DNA of 64,000 bases from JAOUGY01 sp963825585 (GTDB taxonomy: Bacteria > Actinomycetota > Acidimicrobiia > Spongiisociales > ZC4RG35): assembly GCA_963825585.1 (NCBI GenBank), contig CAWGTX010000006.1, positions 620,001 to 684,000 on the forward strand. Direction: 5' to 3'. Positions within the stretch are counted from its first letter, which is position 1. Each line of letters opens with the position of its first letter. Both the position numbers and the translations under genes were made by a program. Of this stretch, positions 41,261-50,235 are shown piece after piece. The notes below the pieces were generated by a model that saw only the letters and a program-made list of their open reading frames with translations, was not told the DNA's origin and made no database searches.

Positions 41261-44200
41261 TCAGACCTGGATTGCTGCCCTGTCGGCGTCGGTCACGTCG
41301 GACAGCGCTTTCGCCACCACCTTCGACGAACCACCCGGTTCCATCGTGACGCCGTACAGCACATCGGCGGTCTCCATGGTCTGTTGCTGATGGGTGATCA
41401 CCAGCAACTGGGCGGTCCCACGGAAGGCATCGAGCAACCGCAGGAACCGACGGAGGTTGGCGTCGTCGAGGGCCGCTTCCACTTCGTCGAGGATGTAGAA
41501 CGGCGAGGGCCGGGCCTTGAAGATGGCGAACAGGAACGCCAGCGCCGCCAGCGACCGTTCGCCACCGGACAGCAGCGTCATCTTTGCCACCTTCTTGCCC
41601 AGCGGCTGCGCCTCGATCTCCACACCCGACGAAAGCGGATCGTCCGGATCGGTGAGTGTCAGTCGTCCCCGGCCGCCGGGGAAGAGCACGCCAAAGTGCT
41701 CCTCGTAGGCGGAGGAGACCTCCTCGAACGCCGCCATGAAGCGCAGTTGGATCTCGTCGTCCAGGGCCTTGATCACCTTCCGCAGTTCGTCACGGGACCG
41801 CTCCAGGTCGGCGAGCTGGTCGGACATGAACGTATGCCGCTCCGACAGCTCGGCGTACTCCTGGCCGGCGAGCGGGTTGATTGGCCCCATACGTCGGAGC
41901 TCCGCCTCACGCGACATCAGCACCGAACGCAGCCTGGGAACCGAGCGATCGTCGCCTTCGATCTCGGGGAGGGGTGCGGCCAGCGCCTCTCCCTCCGATG
42001 CGTCCGCATCACGGCGCAGTCCCTCCGCCACCGACTCGAACCTGACCCGCAGCTCGGCCGCCTCGATGGCGATTGTCGAGCGACGATCCTTCGCCTTGGT
42101 GATGACGGCGGTGACCGTGTCGTGGCGACGTTGCACCTCGCCCATCCGGGTACCGGTGGCGCCGACCCTGGTGCGAAGTTCTCTCTGGCGGTCACGCAGC
42201 GCGTCGAGGTGAATGCGGAGAGCCTCCAGCGCCTGGCGGGCAGCCTCCTCGATCGTCGCGAGACGGTCGATCGACGAAGGGTCGACCGGATTGCGCTGCT
42301 CGGTCTCGATCGACTCCGCGATTGACTTCAGCCGGCGATCGATCATCGTCCGGCGCTCGAGGATGGCCCTGAGGGCGGCGGTGGCCTCCTGCCAGGTGGC
42401 ACGGGCCTGCTCCTTCTGGTGGACGACGACCTGGCGGCGGGCGACCAGCGCCTCCCAGGCACGCTGGCGTTCCGCTTCCTCGCCTTCCAGAGCCGCCAGG
42501 CGCTCGACCAGGCGCTCGCGTTGCTCGGCGCGACCGGCGCCGCCGTCGAGGAGACCGCGTTTGCGCTCCTCGAGCCGTTCGCGCTCCTGGTCCACCGTGG
42601 TGAGCGCACGATCGAGGCGTCCCAATGCCTCGACGGCACCGGCCAATCTGGCCTCGATGCCTTCCAGATGTTCGAGCGCCTCGCGTTCGGTCTGCCGGGC
42701 GGTGTCGAAGGTGCGCTTCGCCTGGTGCAGAAGGCTGAGGCAGCGGGCCAACTCGACCTCGGCAGCCTCGGCTCCGGCCGCAGCCGTCTCGAGCATCGCC
42801 GGAGTTGCTCCGTCGGGGTGAGCCACACGCACACCCACACCGGTGATGAGATCGCCCTCCGGGGTCACGACCCGAACGCCCGGGTGTGACCCCACGAAAC
42901 GCCATCCGGCCGACCAGCCCTCCGAGATCACCACGTCACCCAGCAGCAGTGCCGCCAGGTCGTGGTCGGCGCCCGCTCCGAGTCCGTCGATGAGTGGTTC
43001 CAATCCGGCGGCCCGGGCGGCGACTCGCAGCTCTTCGATGACATCAGGAGCATCGGGGGCACCGGGGGAGGTGGCGGCACCGGAGGAGCCAGGGGCGACC
43101 ATCGGTACTCCACCCCTCCCGGCCCCCTTGAGCGAGCCGACGGCCTCCTCCAGCGTCCTACCGTCGCCGAAGGTGACCGCGTCGGCCCACGGTCCGAGAG
43201 CGGCGTCGACGGCCGCTGCCAGGTGTTCGGGTATGTCGAGACGAGCTGCGATCGATCCGAGCGCCCCTTCGGCGGCTTCGACCATTTGCCGGGCCGCCGG
43301 ATCGGCCAAACCGGACACGGCCTGCTCGATCGCTTCCATCTTGGCGGTGGCCGCCGCAAGTCCGATCCGCGCATCGGCATGGGCGGCCTCGGCCACCTCC
43401 CAACGCTGCTGTTCGAGCTTGCGATCGGCCTCGGCGGCGGCGTATCTGGCCTGGGCGGCGCCGGCGGTTCCGTCGAGCTGACGGATCTCCTCGTTGATCC
43501 GCTCGATCTCGGCCCGGTCGGTTTCGTGCTGGACGGCGAGGCCGTCCAGCCGGCGCTCGACGGCCTCGAGCTCTCGGGTGTCGCGCAGTTCGGCGGCGTC
43601 CAGACTCCGCAGGTCTCCCCGGACGACCGCCACCGCACCCTCGGTGCTCATGCCCTCCTGATCGGCCAACGATCGTTCCTCGTCCTCGAGAGCCCGGAAA
43701 CTGCGTTCGGCGTCGTCCGAGGAGCGCTGCGCCTCGGCGTGGCGGATCCCGATGATGGCCGCTTCCGCCTCGAGCTGGTCACGTTCCACCGACAGGTCGC
43801 GACGCCGCTCGTCGGCGCCGTCCAGTCGGGCGCGGGCCGCCCTGGCCCGTTCGTGTGCCACCGAGCCGATACGGCGCAGCCGTTCGATCGTGGTCTCGAT
43901 ACGGGCAGCGGCGGACGTGTCACGATCGAGCGCCTCGCCAACCTCACCGGCGGCGCGGCGCAGAATGGCGAGAGCCGCACCCAGCTCCACCAGCTCCGCT
44001 TCGGACTCGGTTCCCACCTCGATGAGGCGGGTGTCTTCCTCGGCGATCTCGGCCCGCCGAGCGGTGATGGTGCGGAGGTCCTCACCTCCGAGGTACAGAC
44101 GGAGCGCACGGACCGAATCGACCACCTCGTCATGGCGGGCGGCGGCCTCGGCCTGACGCTTCAGCGGCTTCATCTGACGGGTCAACTCACCCAGCAGGTC

Positions 44201-44776
44201 GTGCAACCGCAGCACGTCGGCATCGGTACGTTCCAGCCGGCGAAGCGCCTTGTCCTTGCGCATGCGGTGTTTGAGGATGCCGGCGGCCTCCTCGATGACG
44301 GCGCGGTGATCCTCGGGTCCGGCGTTGAGAACCTTGTCGATCTGGCCCTGCCCGATGATCACATGCTGATGGCGTCCCACCCCGGAGTCGGAAAGCAGCT
44401 CCTGGATGTCGAGGAGACGGCAGCCGACGCCATTGATCTCGTAGTCGCTGGATCCGTCGCGGTAGAGGCGGCGGGTGAGACTCACCTCCGGCAGGTCGAG
44501 CGGGAGCACACCGGAGGCGTTGTCGAGGATCAGGGTGACCTCGGCCCGACCCAGACCGGGGCGGGTGGCGGTGCCGGCGAAGATCACATCGTCCATCTTG
44601 TCGGTTCGCAGCGACTTCGTCGACTGGGTACCCATCACCCAGGCCACGGCGTCTACCACATTGGACTTGCCTGACCCGTTCGGCCCGACGACGACCGTGA
44701 CGCCGGGCCGCAGTTCGAGGCGCGTGCGGTCGGCGAACGACTTGAACCCGGTGAGCTTGAGGGACTTGAGAAACAT
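41261..44776 (-). CDS. smc: Chromosome segregation protein SMC
   Basis: SMC (1171 residues) is the condensin ATPase that organises and segregates the chromosome. The N-terminal head has FKSFADRTRLE and Walker A VVGPNGSGKSNVVDAVAWVM (about 32). Two long coiled-coil arms with many Ala/Glu/Arg heptads flank the hinge (about 520-650, with WADAVTFGDGRTLEEAVGSL). The C-terminal head has the signature LLSGGERSLAALAFLFAIF and Walker B FYILDEVEAALDDANLRRFL. The ATG at 44776 (MFLKSLKLTGF) is the conserved start. Neighbours fpg, acyP and ftsY match the actinobacterial order. Confidence 0.97.
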   Translation of the reverse strand: MFLKSLKLTGFKSFADRTRLELRPGVTVVVGPNGSGKSNVVDAVAWVMGTQSTKSLRTDKMDDVIFAGTATRPGLGRAEVTLILDNASGVLPLDLPEVSLTRRLYRDGSSDYEINGVGCRLLDIQELLSDSGVGRHQHVIIGQGQIDKVLNAGPEDHRAVIEEAAGILKHRMRKDKALRRLERTDADVLRLHDLLGELTRQMKPLKRQAEAAARHDEVVDSVRALRLYLGGEDLRTITARRAEIAEEDTRLIEVGTESEAELVELGAALAILRRAAGEVGEALDRDTSAAARIETTIERLRRIGSVAHERARAARARLDGADERRRDLSVERDQLEAEAAIIGIRHAEAQRSSDDAERSFRALEDEERSLADQEGMSTEGAVAVVRGDLRSLDAAELRDTRELEAVERRLDGLAVQHETDRAEIERINEEIRQLDGTAGAAQARYAAAEADRKLEQQRWEVAEAAHADARIGLAAATAKMEAIEQAVSGLADPAARQMVEAAEGALGSIAARLDIPEHLAAAVDAALGPWADAVTFGDGRTLEEAVGSLKGAGRGGVPMVAPGSSGAATSPGAPDAPDVIEELRVAARAAGLEPLIDGLGAGADHDLAALLLGDVVISEGWSAGWRFVGSHPGVRVVTPEGDLITGVGVRVAHPDGATPAMLETAAAGAEAAEVELARCLSLLHQAKRTFDTARQTEREALEHLEGIEARLAGAVEALGRLDRALTTVDQERERLEERKRGLLDGGAGRAEQRERLVERLAALEGEEAERQRAWEALVARRQVVVHQKEQARATWQEATAALRAILERRTMIDRRLKSIAESIETEQRNPVDPSSIDRLATIEEAARQALEALRIHLDALRDRQRELRTRVGATGTRMGEVQRRHDTVTAVITKAKDRRSTIAIEAAELRVRFESVAEGLRRDADASEGEALAAPLPEIEGDDRSVPRLRSVLMSREAELRRMGPINPLAGQEYAELSERHTFMSDQLADLERSRDELRKVIKALDDEIQLRFMAAFEEVSSAYEEHFGVLFPGGRGRLTLTDPDDPLSSGVEIEAQPLGKKVAKMTLLSGGERSLAALAFLFAIFKARPSPFYILDEVEAALDDANLRRFLRLLDAFRGTAQLLVITHQQQTMETADVLYGVTMEPGGSSKVVAKALSDVTDADRAAIQV

Positions 44777-44923
44777 GTGAATTACACCAGTGTGAGTTGC
44801 GGACAGGCTAGCGGGTGGCATCGGGCCCGGGAAGCGAAGAATTCGCCCCGGCCGGCAGCCGCGACGTCAGTGGATCACCTTCGCCCCGGCCGGATCGTCC
44901 GACACCCGGTCTAACGTCGGCGC

Positions 44924-45202
44924 GTGAACGAGACAGCGGTCCACGCATTCGTGAGCGGCCTGGTCCAGGGCGTCTACTTCCGGCAGAGCTGTCGGCAGGC
45001 GGCACGGCGCCTCCACCTCCACGGGTGGGTTCGAAACCTGCCCGACGGGCGGGTGGAGGTGTGGGCGCAGGGGCCGCCATCGGCGGTCGAGTCGCTGGTC
45101 GACTGGCTGTGGATGGGACCGCCCAGCGCCAACGTGACCGGGGTCGAGTCGGATGTGGCCGAACTTGATCCCAACATCCAGGACTTCCTCATCATCCACT
45201 GA
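44924..45202 (+). CDS. acyP: Acylphosphatase
   Basis: The 92-residue enzyme hydrolyses acyl phosphates. It has VHAFVSGLVQGVYFRQSCRQ with the catalytic Arg, and GWVRNLPDGRVEVWAQGP with the catalytic Asn. The length is normal. It is divergent from smc (147-base gap) and lies near fpg, as in mycobacteria. The start is GTG at 44924. Confidence 0.94.
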   Translation: MNETAVHAFVSGLVQGVYFRQSCRQAARRLHLHGWVRNLPDGRVEVWAQGPPSAVESLVDWLWMGPPSANVTGVESDVAELDPNIQDFLIIH

Positions 45203-45239
45203 GGTCGCGTGGACGGCCTACGAGCCGGAGGATTCCGTC

Positions 45240-45360
45240 GGATGAGCGAGGGGCGAGTGGCGAGGAGCCGAACAGGGCCTCCCGGACTTCACGGCGAACG
45301 TCGCAGCGTCTCCTGCTCCTCGCTCCTCGCCCCCAGCTCCTCGCCCCCAGCTCAGTGGTC
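45240..45360. repeat. Heptamer-family repeats between acyP and fpg
   Basis: A degenerate GCGAGGN/CTCCTCG-type repeat region between two convergent genes. GCGAGGG, GCGAGTG and GCGAGGAGCC stand at 45245-45270 and the complementary CTCCTCGCTCCTCGCCCC and CAGCTCCTCGCCCCCAGC at about 45321-45353, which allows a large hairpin. Confidence 0.6.
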
Positions 45361-45377
45361 GCATCCTCCTCGGCTCT

Positions 45378-46232
45378 TCAGCCTCCCGAAACACGGTTCC
45401 CTTCGGGCTGACAGGCGGGGCAGTAGTGGCTCGAGCGCTGCGCCACGATGGTCCGCTCTATCGGGGTGCCGCACACAAGACACTGCTCACCTGTGCGGCC
45501 GTAGGCCCACAGCCTGCTCAGGTACTCCCCCGCCCTCCCATCGGGCAGCAGATAGGCGAGGTCGTCGAGACTGGTTCCTCCGTGTTGGATCCCCGCCTCG
45601 AGCACCGGCCCGATGGCGGAGTGCAGTTTCGTGATCTCCGAGGGAGTGAGCGTCCCGGCCGCCCGGCGTGGGTGTACGCCGGCTCTGATCAGGACCTCGT
45701 CGGCGTAGATGTTTCCGAGCCCGGCAACGATCCTCTGATCGAGCAGCAACGCCTTGATCGGCGCCTTCCGTTCGGCGAAAGCAGCCGCCAGATCGCCGGC
45801 CGACGGAAGGTCGTTCAGACCGTCGCGACCGAGCCCCGACATCGTCGAGGCGTCCCACTCCTCTGGAGTCCACACGGCCACGAATCCGAAGGTACGGGGG
45901 TCGATGAGGCGAACCTCGATACCCGAGTCCAACTCGACGACCAGGTTGGCATGAGGCTCGAGCGGTTCGGTGGTGTCGACGATGCGGATACGCCCCGACA
46001 TGCCCAAGTGGATCACCCACCTCAAATCGCCGTCCAGCTCGACGACGATGAACTTGCCGATCCGCCCGACCGTGAAGACCCTGCGTCCGGAGAGTCGGTC
46101 GACCACATCGGCCGGTCGGTGATTGCGCCGGGCCATCCTGTCGCGACGCAGATCGACGCGCTCCACGGTCGCTCCCTCGAGCGCCACCGCGAGGTGGCGA
46201 CGGGTGGTCTCGACCTCCGGAAGCTCAGGCAT
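45378..46232 (-). CDS. mutM: Formamidopyrimidine-DNA glycosylase
   Basis: Fpg/MutM (284 residues) removes 8-oxoguanine and nicks the abasic site. The mature N terminus MPELPEVETTRRHL provides the catalytic Pro and Glu. Other parts are LGMSGRIRI, the helix-two-turn-helix KALLLDQRIVAGLGNIYADE (about 155) and a C-terminal zinc finger with four Cys (CLVCG and CPAC). The ATG at 46232 is fixed by the processed N terminus. It sits upstream of the acyP/smc group; rnc, its usual neighbour, is at 55 kb. Confidence 0.97.
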   Translation of the reverse strand: MPELPEVETTRRHLAVALEGATVERVDLRRDRMARRNHRPADVVDRLSGRRVFTVGRIGKFIVVELDGDLRWVIHLGMSGRIRIVDTTEPLEPHANLVVELDSGIEVRLIDPRTFGFVAVWTPEEWDASTMSGLGRDGLNDLPSAGDLAAAFAERKAPIKALLLDQRIVAGLGNIYADEVLIRAGVHPRRAAGTLTPSEITKLHSAIGPVLEAGIQHGGTSLDDLAYLLPDGRAGEYLSRLWAYGRTGEQCLVCGTPIERTIVAQRSSHYCPACQPEGNRVSGG

Positions 46233-46537
46233 GGCACAGAGGATGGATGCCGCGGAGGCGGAAGGCAAGGCGGTAGCTGGGCTGTGGCCCGTCGCCAACT
46301 GTGCTGTGACCAGAAACGTTTGCGAGGGCCAGGTCGTGACCGTCCCCCCGTTCGTTTTCTGGTCACAGCCTGGCCGACCGTGCCCCCACGCCCCACCCCG
46401 CCTCCCAGCGGAACCCAACAGGTCGGCCGCAACACCGAAGACGGCGAAGCACCACATGCAACACGCCCACACGACACGTGCGGCGCCGACCCACAACCAG
46501 GCGAACGTTGCAGGACACGGCACTAGCCTTTCCCGTC
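46233..46537. other. 305-base intergenic region with a 16-base inverted repeat
   Basis: No gene is seen between divergent fpg and the membrane gene at 46538. GCTGTGACCAGAAACG (46303-46318) and CGTTTTCTGGTCACAGC (46353-46369) are inverted copies separated by 34 bases (one extra A in the second arm). GGCCAGG and CCTGGCC nearby extend the symmetry. It could be a transcriptional operator or a terminator-like structure; the rest shows nothing I can name. Confidence 0.5.
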
Positions 46538-47437
46538 ATGGAACCCGTTGCCCTGCGGCCGCTCAACTTCGGGGAGGTGCTCGACACCTCGTTCAACCTG
46601 TTCAAGCGCAACTTCAAAGCCGCGGTCCTGGTCTCGGCCGTGATCATGGTTCCGCTGTCGCTGCTCGGCGCCGCCGCCGCCGCCGGCCTCGCCCCATCGG
46701 ACCTGTCGGCGCTCGAGGATCCCAACGCCGACATCGAGGACATCCTGGGTGTCTTCGGTGGCTTCTTCGGCGCACTCGGGCTCGGCTCGCTGCTGCAGGT
46801 CGTCGGATCGATCCTGGTTCAGGCGGCCACCACCCGGATCTACTCGGAGTCGTACCGAGGTGGCACCATGTCGGCCGGTGACGCCCTCCGTCACGGCGTC
46901 CGACGGCTACCCGGAATGCTCGGTCTCACGCTTCTCACCACCATCGGCACCTTCTTCGGCATCCTGCTGTGCATCGCCCCCGGGGTGTGGCTGTATGCCG
47001 CCTGGGGCGTGGCGCCTGCCGCCCTCATCGCCGAGCCGACCTCGGCGATCAAGGCGTTGGGGCGGTCCTTCAACCTGGTCAAGGGCAATTGGTGGCGAGT
47101 GTTCGGTCTGCTCGTGCTGGCCGCGGTGCTCGTGGGCATCATCACGGGAGCCCTGACAGCCCCCATCCAATTCGGTGCCACCTTCGGTTCGGGATTCGCC
47201 GACAACCCCGAATTCGTGTTCTCCGGGACGTACCTGGCCCTGAACACGCTCGTCACCGGGGTCGTCACCGCCATCACCCTTCCGTTCACTGCGGCGGTGG
47301 TCGTGGCGATCTACTATGACCTGCGGGTCCGCAAGGAGGGCTACGACCTCGAGCGTCTGATCGCCGACCTCGGAGCCGCCCCCGAGGGTCCCACTCCCCC
47401 CAGCGCAAACCCCTCCGACCCGTTCGGGTTGGGGTGA
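46538..47437 (+). CDS. Membrane protein, glycerophosphodiester phosphodiesterase membrane-domain-like
   Basis: This 299-residue protein has about six hydrophobic segments and begins with the LRPLNFGEVLDTSFNLFKRN motif typical of the GPDPase membrane-domain (DUF7544-like) group. It lacks any catalytic phosphodiesterase domain. It is the first gene of a run that includes DUF4129, DUF4350, MoxR and DUF58 proteins, a combination widely conserved in actinobacteria. The start is the ATG at 46538 (MEPVALRP). Function unknown. Confidence 0.8.
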   Translation: MEPVALRPLNFGEVLDTSFNLFKRNFKAAVLVSAVIMVPLSLLGAAAAAGLAPSDLSALEDPNADIEDILGVFGGFFGALGLGSLLQVVGSILVQAATTRIYSESYRGGTMSAGDALRHGVRRLPGMLGLTLLTTIGTFFGILLCIAPGVWLYAAWGVAPAALIAEPTSAIKALGRSFNLVKGNWWRVFGLLVLAAVLVGIITGALTAPIQFGATFGSGFADNPEFVFSGTYLALNTLVTGVVTAITLPFTAAVVVAIYYDLRVRKEGYDLERLIADLGAAPEGPTPPSANPSDPFGLG

Positions 47438-47447
47438 ACGGCCGGGC

Positions 47448-48173
47448 ATGACGACGTCGAGGGGGTGGTTGACGGCGTCGCTCGCCACGAGCCTGTGCCT
47501 GGTTGCGTCCATCGCTGCCGGACAGAACGCCGAGCCCGCGCTCGATTCGCTCGACGGGCCTGTGATCGATCCGGCGGACATCGAGCAGCGGATCACCGAC
47601 ATCCTCTCGGACCCCCGATACGCCTCCGAGCAGGAGACGTTCCTCGAGCGACTGTTCGGCCCGCTCTACGACTGGCTGGAGCGGATGCTCGCCTACCTCT
47701 CCGATCTCGCCACCCGGGCGTTCATCCGCCTGATCTCGCTCCTCGATCTCGAGGTCCTGCAATGGCTGGGGCCGCTGCTGGTGGCGGCGGTGGCCGTGGT
47801 GGGTGCGCTCGTGCTCGGACGCCGACGAGCCAGGGACATCGAGCGCCGGGCGACGATCGAGAGGATTCTCGAACTGGGTGCCGATCCCGGTGAACTCGAG
47901 TCCCTCGCAGCGGCGGCTCGTGAACGAGGCGATCACTCCGAGGCGATCCGGCTGCGTTTCGTGGCCGGACTTCTGCGCCTGGACGCCGCAGGGCGCATCG
48001 AGTTCTATCCGGGATTGTCGAACGCCCTCGTATCCGCCGACCTGGCCAACGAGACCTTCGATCGGTTGGCCGATCAGTTCGACCGGGTGGTGTACGGGCG
48101 TCGATCCGCCACCGCGGTCGATTCGGAGGGCGCCGAGAACGATTGGCGGAACCTGCTCGGAGTCCGTACGTGA
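47448..48173 (+). CDS. DUF4129 domain-containing protein
   Basis: The protein has 241 residues: a signal or anchor near 10-25, an extracytoplasmic segment, a membrane helix (LLVAAVAVVGALVLG, about 110-124), then the DUF4129 domain with ARERGDHSEAIRLRFVAGLLRLDAAGRIEF and ADLANETFDRLADQFDRVVYG (given here as SEAIRLRFVAGLLRL and FDRLADQFDRVVYG). DUF4129 proteins accompany MoxR/DUF58 clusters. The stop overlaps the next start (GTGA). Confidence 0.85.
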   Translation: MTTSRGWLTASLATSLCLVASIAAGQNAEPALDSLDGPVIDPADIEQRITDILSDPRYASEQETFLERLFGPLYDWLERMLAYLSDLATRAFIRLISLLDLEVLQWLGPLLVAAVAVVGALVLGRRRARDIERRATIERILELGADPGELESLAAAARERGDHSEAIRLRFVAGLLRLDAAGRIEFYPGLSNALVSADLANETFDRLADQFDRVVYGRRSATAVDSEGAENDWRNLLGVRT

Positions 48174-49309
48174 CGCTTCGCAGCACCACGATCACCGACG
48201 AAGGCCGTGCCACCCGCCGCAACATCGAGACCCTGATCGTGACCGTTCTGGCGGTGGCGGTCGCTGGATGGGCACTCACCGAGTTCGGACGGCAGCAGAC
48301 GGGGGCCGGCCCCAATGGATCGGCGTTCGTGACCGACGTGAACGGCACCGCCGCCCTGGCCGAACTCATCGAGGATCTGGGGCATCCGGTGTTGGCCGCC
48401 ACCGCACCACTGGTTCGGCTGGATCCGGGCGGCACCGTCATGGTCCTCGACCCCTCCATCCGGACCGAGTACGCACCAGAAGAAGTCGAGGATCTGACGT
48501 CCTGGGTGGATGGGGGCGGGCGGCTGATCGTGGCGGGGCGACCCCACCCGGACCTGATCGGCTCACTCCTCCCGGACGACCTCCGCCAGGGCTTCGACGG
48601 CAGGGCGCCGGCACCGATCGTCACCCCTCTCAGGGGCGTTGAGGGAGTCCTCGACTCCTCAGGCATCGTCTCCGCCCGCACGGAAACGCCGCATGTGGTC
48701 CTGGCCGGCGAACCATCCGTGGCGATCGCCTTCGCCCGCGGCGACGGCGAGATCATCTACATCGCCGACGGCAGCATGCTCTGGAACGAGCACATCGACG
48801 ACAACGCCGCCTGGGCGGTGTCGTTGCTCGTCGACGGTCCGGTTCGTTTCGACGAGGTTCGTCACGGGTTCACCGCCGCGCCGGCGGCCGAGAGTCCCAC
48901 GAGTCTCCTCGCAGCCCTTCCCACCAGGGTACGCAGCACGGTCCTGCTGCTACTGCCCGTTCTCGGTGTCGCACTGGTGACCTATGGTCGTCGGTTTGGG
49001 CCTCCGGAACGCACCGAACGCCTGCTGGCCCCGTCGCGACGTGAGCTGGTGGACGCCATGACCGGTCTCCTGAGCCGAGTCGATGACCCCGTTGCAGCAG
49101 GACAACCGGTTCTGAGGCGGCTCAGATCGACCATCACGAGGTCGGCCGGTCTCCCGGCTGACGCCTCCGACGACGAGATCATCGACTCGTCACACCGACT
49201 CGGGCTCGATCCTGGTCTGGTTCGCCGGGCGATACATCCCGGCGACGAAGACGGCATGTTCGAGACCCAACGCCTGCTCGCACATCTATCCGAAAGGGAA
49301 CACGCGTGA
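48170..49309 (+). CDS. DUF4350 domain-containing protein
   Basis: The protein has 379 residues with an N-terminal membrane helix (LIVTVLAVAVAGWALTEFG), an extracytoplasmic alpha/beta domain (SAFVTDVNGTAALAELIED, VMVLDPSIRTEY, VDGGGRLIVAGRP), a second helix (VLLLLPVLGVALVTYG, about 265) and a cytoplasmic tail. GTG at 48170 overlaps the DUF4129 stop. The membrane DUF4350 protein is a regular member of MoxR-DUF58 clusters. Confidence 0.85.
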   Translation: MTLRSTTITDEGRATRRNIETLIVTVLAVAVAGWALTEFGRQQTGAGPNGSAFVTDVNGTAALAELIEDLGHPVLAATAPLVRLDPGGTVMVLDPSIRTEYAPEEVEDLTSWVDGGGRLIVAGRPHPDLIGSLLPDDLRQGFDGRAPAPIVTPLRGVEGVLDSSGIVSARTETPHVVLAGEPSVAIAFARGDGEIIYIADGSMLWNEHIDDNAAWAVSLLVDGPVRFDEVRHGFTAAPAAESPTSLLAALPTRVRSTVLLLLPVLGVALVTYGRRFGPPERTERLLAPSRRELVDAMTGLLSRVDDPVAAGQPVLRRLRSTITRSAGLPADASDDEIIDSSHRLGLDPGLVRRAIHPGDEDGMFETQRLLAHLSEREHA

Positions 49310-50235
49310 GTGATCTGAGGGACAGGATCCAAGCAGAGATCGGCAAAGTGGTGGTGGGCCAGTCCGGCCCCATCGACGCCCTGATCGCCGCCGCCCTGGT
49401 GGGCGGGCACGTCCTGTTGGAGGGTGTGCCGGGTACGGCCAAGACCTTGCTGGCGAACGCGTTCGGGCGGTGTACCGGCCTCCAGTTCGGACGGGCACAG
49501 TTCACCCCCGACATGCTTCCCTCCGACCTCACGGGAACGATGGCGTTGCGAGGCGGCGAACTGGCCTTCCGTCCTGGACCGGTCTTCACCAACGTGCTGC
49601 TCGCAGACGAGATCAATCGAACGCCGCCCAAGACCCAGGCCGCCCTGCTGGAGGCCATGGCCGAGGGTCAGGTCACCGTGGACGGCACTTCGCATCCGCT
49701 TCCCGCACCGTTCCTGGTCGTGGCAACCCAGAATCCGATCGAGTATGAGGGCACCTACCCCCTCCCCGAGGCCCAGCTCGACCGGTTCCTCATGAAGATC
49801 GAGGTGGCCTATCCGTCCGAAGAGTCCGAGCACGCCATGCTCCGGCTCGCCCGCGATGGTGTGAGGCCCGCCACCCTGAACGATGTGACGGCCGTGACGG
49901 ACGCAGAGGAGCTGTTGGCGCTGCGCAACCAGGTGAGCGCGGTGCGGGTGGAGGAGCCCGTTGTGGCCTATCTGGCAACGGTGGTCCGGACCACCAGGAC
50001 ACTTCCCGCCGTGGAAGTCGGCGCCTCCCCCCGGGCTGCGGTACATCTGCTCGCCGCCTGCCGTGCCATCGCCACGCTGGCCGGGCGGGACTTCGTGACG
50101 CCCGACGACGTCGGTCGGGTCGCCCTCCCCGTGTTGCGCCACCGCATCGTGCTGCGGCCCGAGGCGGAACTGGAACGCTACCGGCCCGATGAGGCGGTCA
50201 AGGCAGCGCTGTCGGCGGTCGAGATCCCCCGGTGA
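49306..50235 (+). CDS. moxR: MoxR-family AAA+ ATPase
   Basis: This 309-residue ATPase is a chaperone-like AAA+ protein. It has Walker A LLEGVPGTAKTLLANAF (about 36), Walker B NVLLADEINRTPPKTQAAL, sensor 1 VVATQNPIEYEGTYPLPEAQ and a C-terminal lid. MoxR proteins are thought to help maturation of proteins with VWA domains, which the downstream DUF58 protein carries. GTG at 49306 overlaps the DUF4350 stop (GTGA). Confidence 0.95.
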   Translation: MSDLRDRIQAEIGKVVVGQSGPIDALIAAALVGGHVLLEGVPGTAKTLLANAFGRCTGLQFGRAQFTPDMLPSDLTGTMALRGGELAFRPGPVFTNVLLADEINRTPPKTQAALLEAMAEGQVTVDGTSHPLPAPFLVVATQNPIEYEGTYPLPEAQLDRFLMKIEVAYPSEESEHAMLRLARDGVRPATLNDVTAVTDAEELLALRNQVSAVRVEEPVVAYLATVVRTTRTLPAVEVGASPRAAVHLLAACRAIATLAGRDFVTPDDVGRVALPVLRHRIVLRPEAELERYRPDEAVKAALSAVEIPR

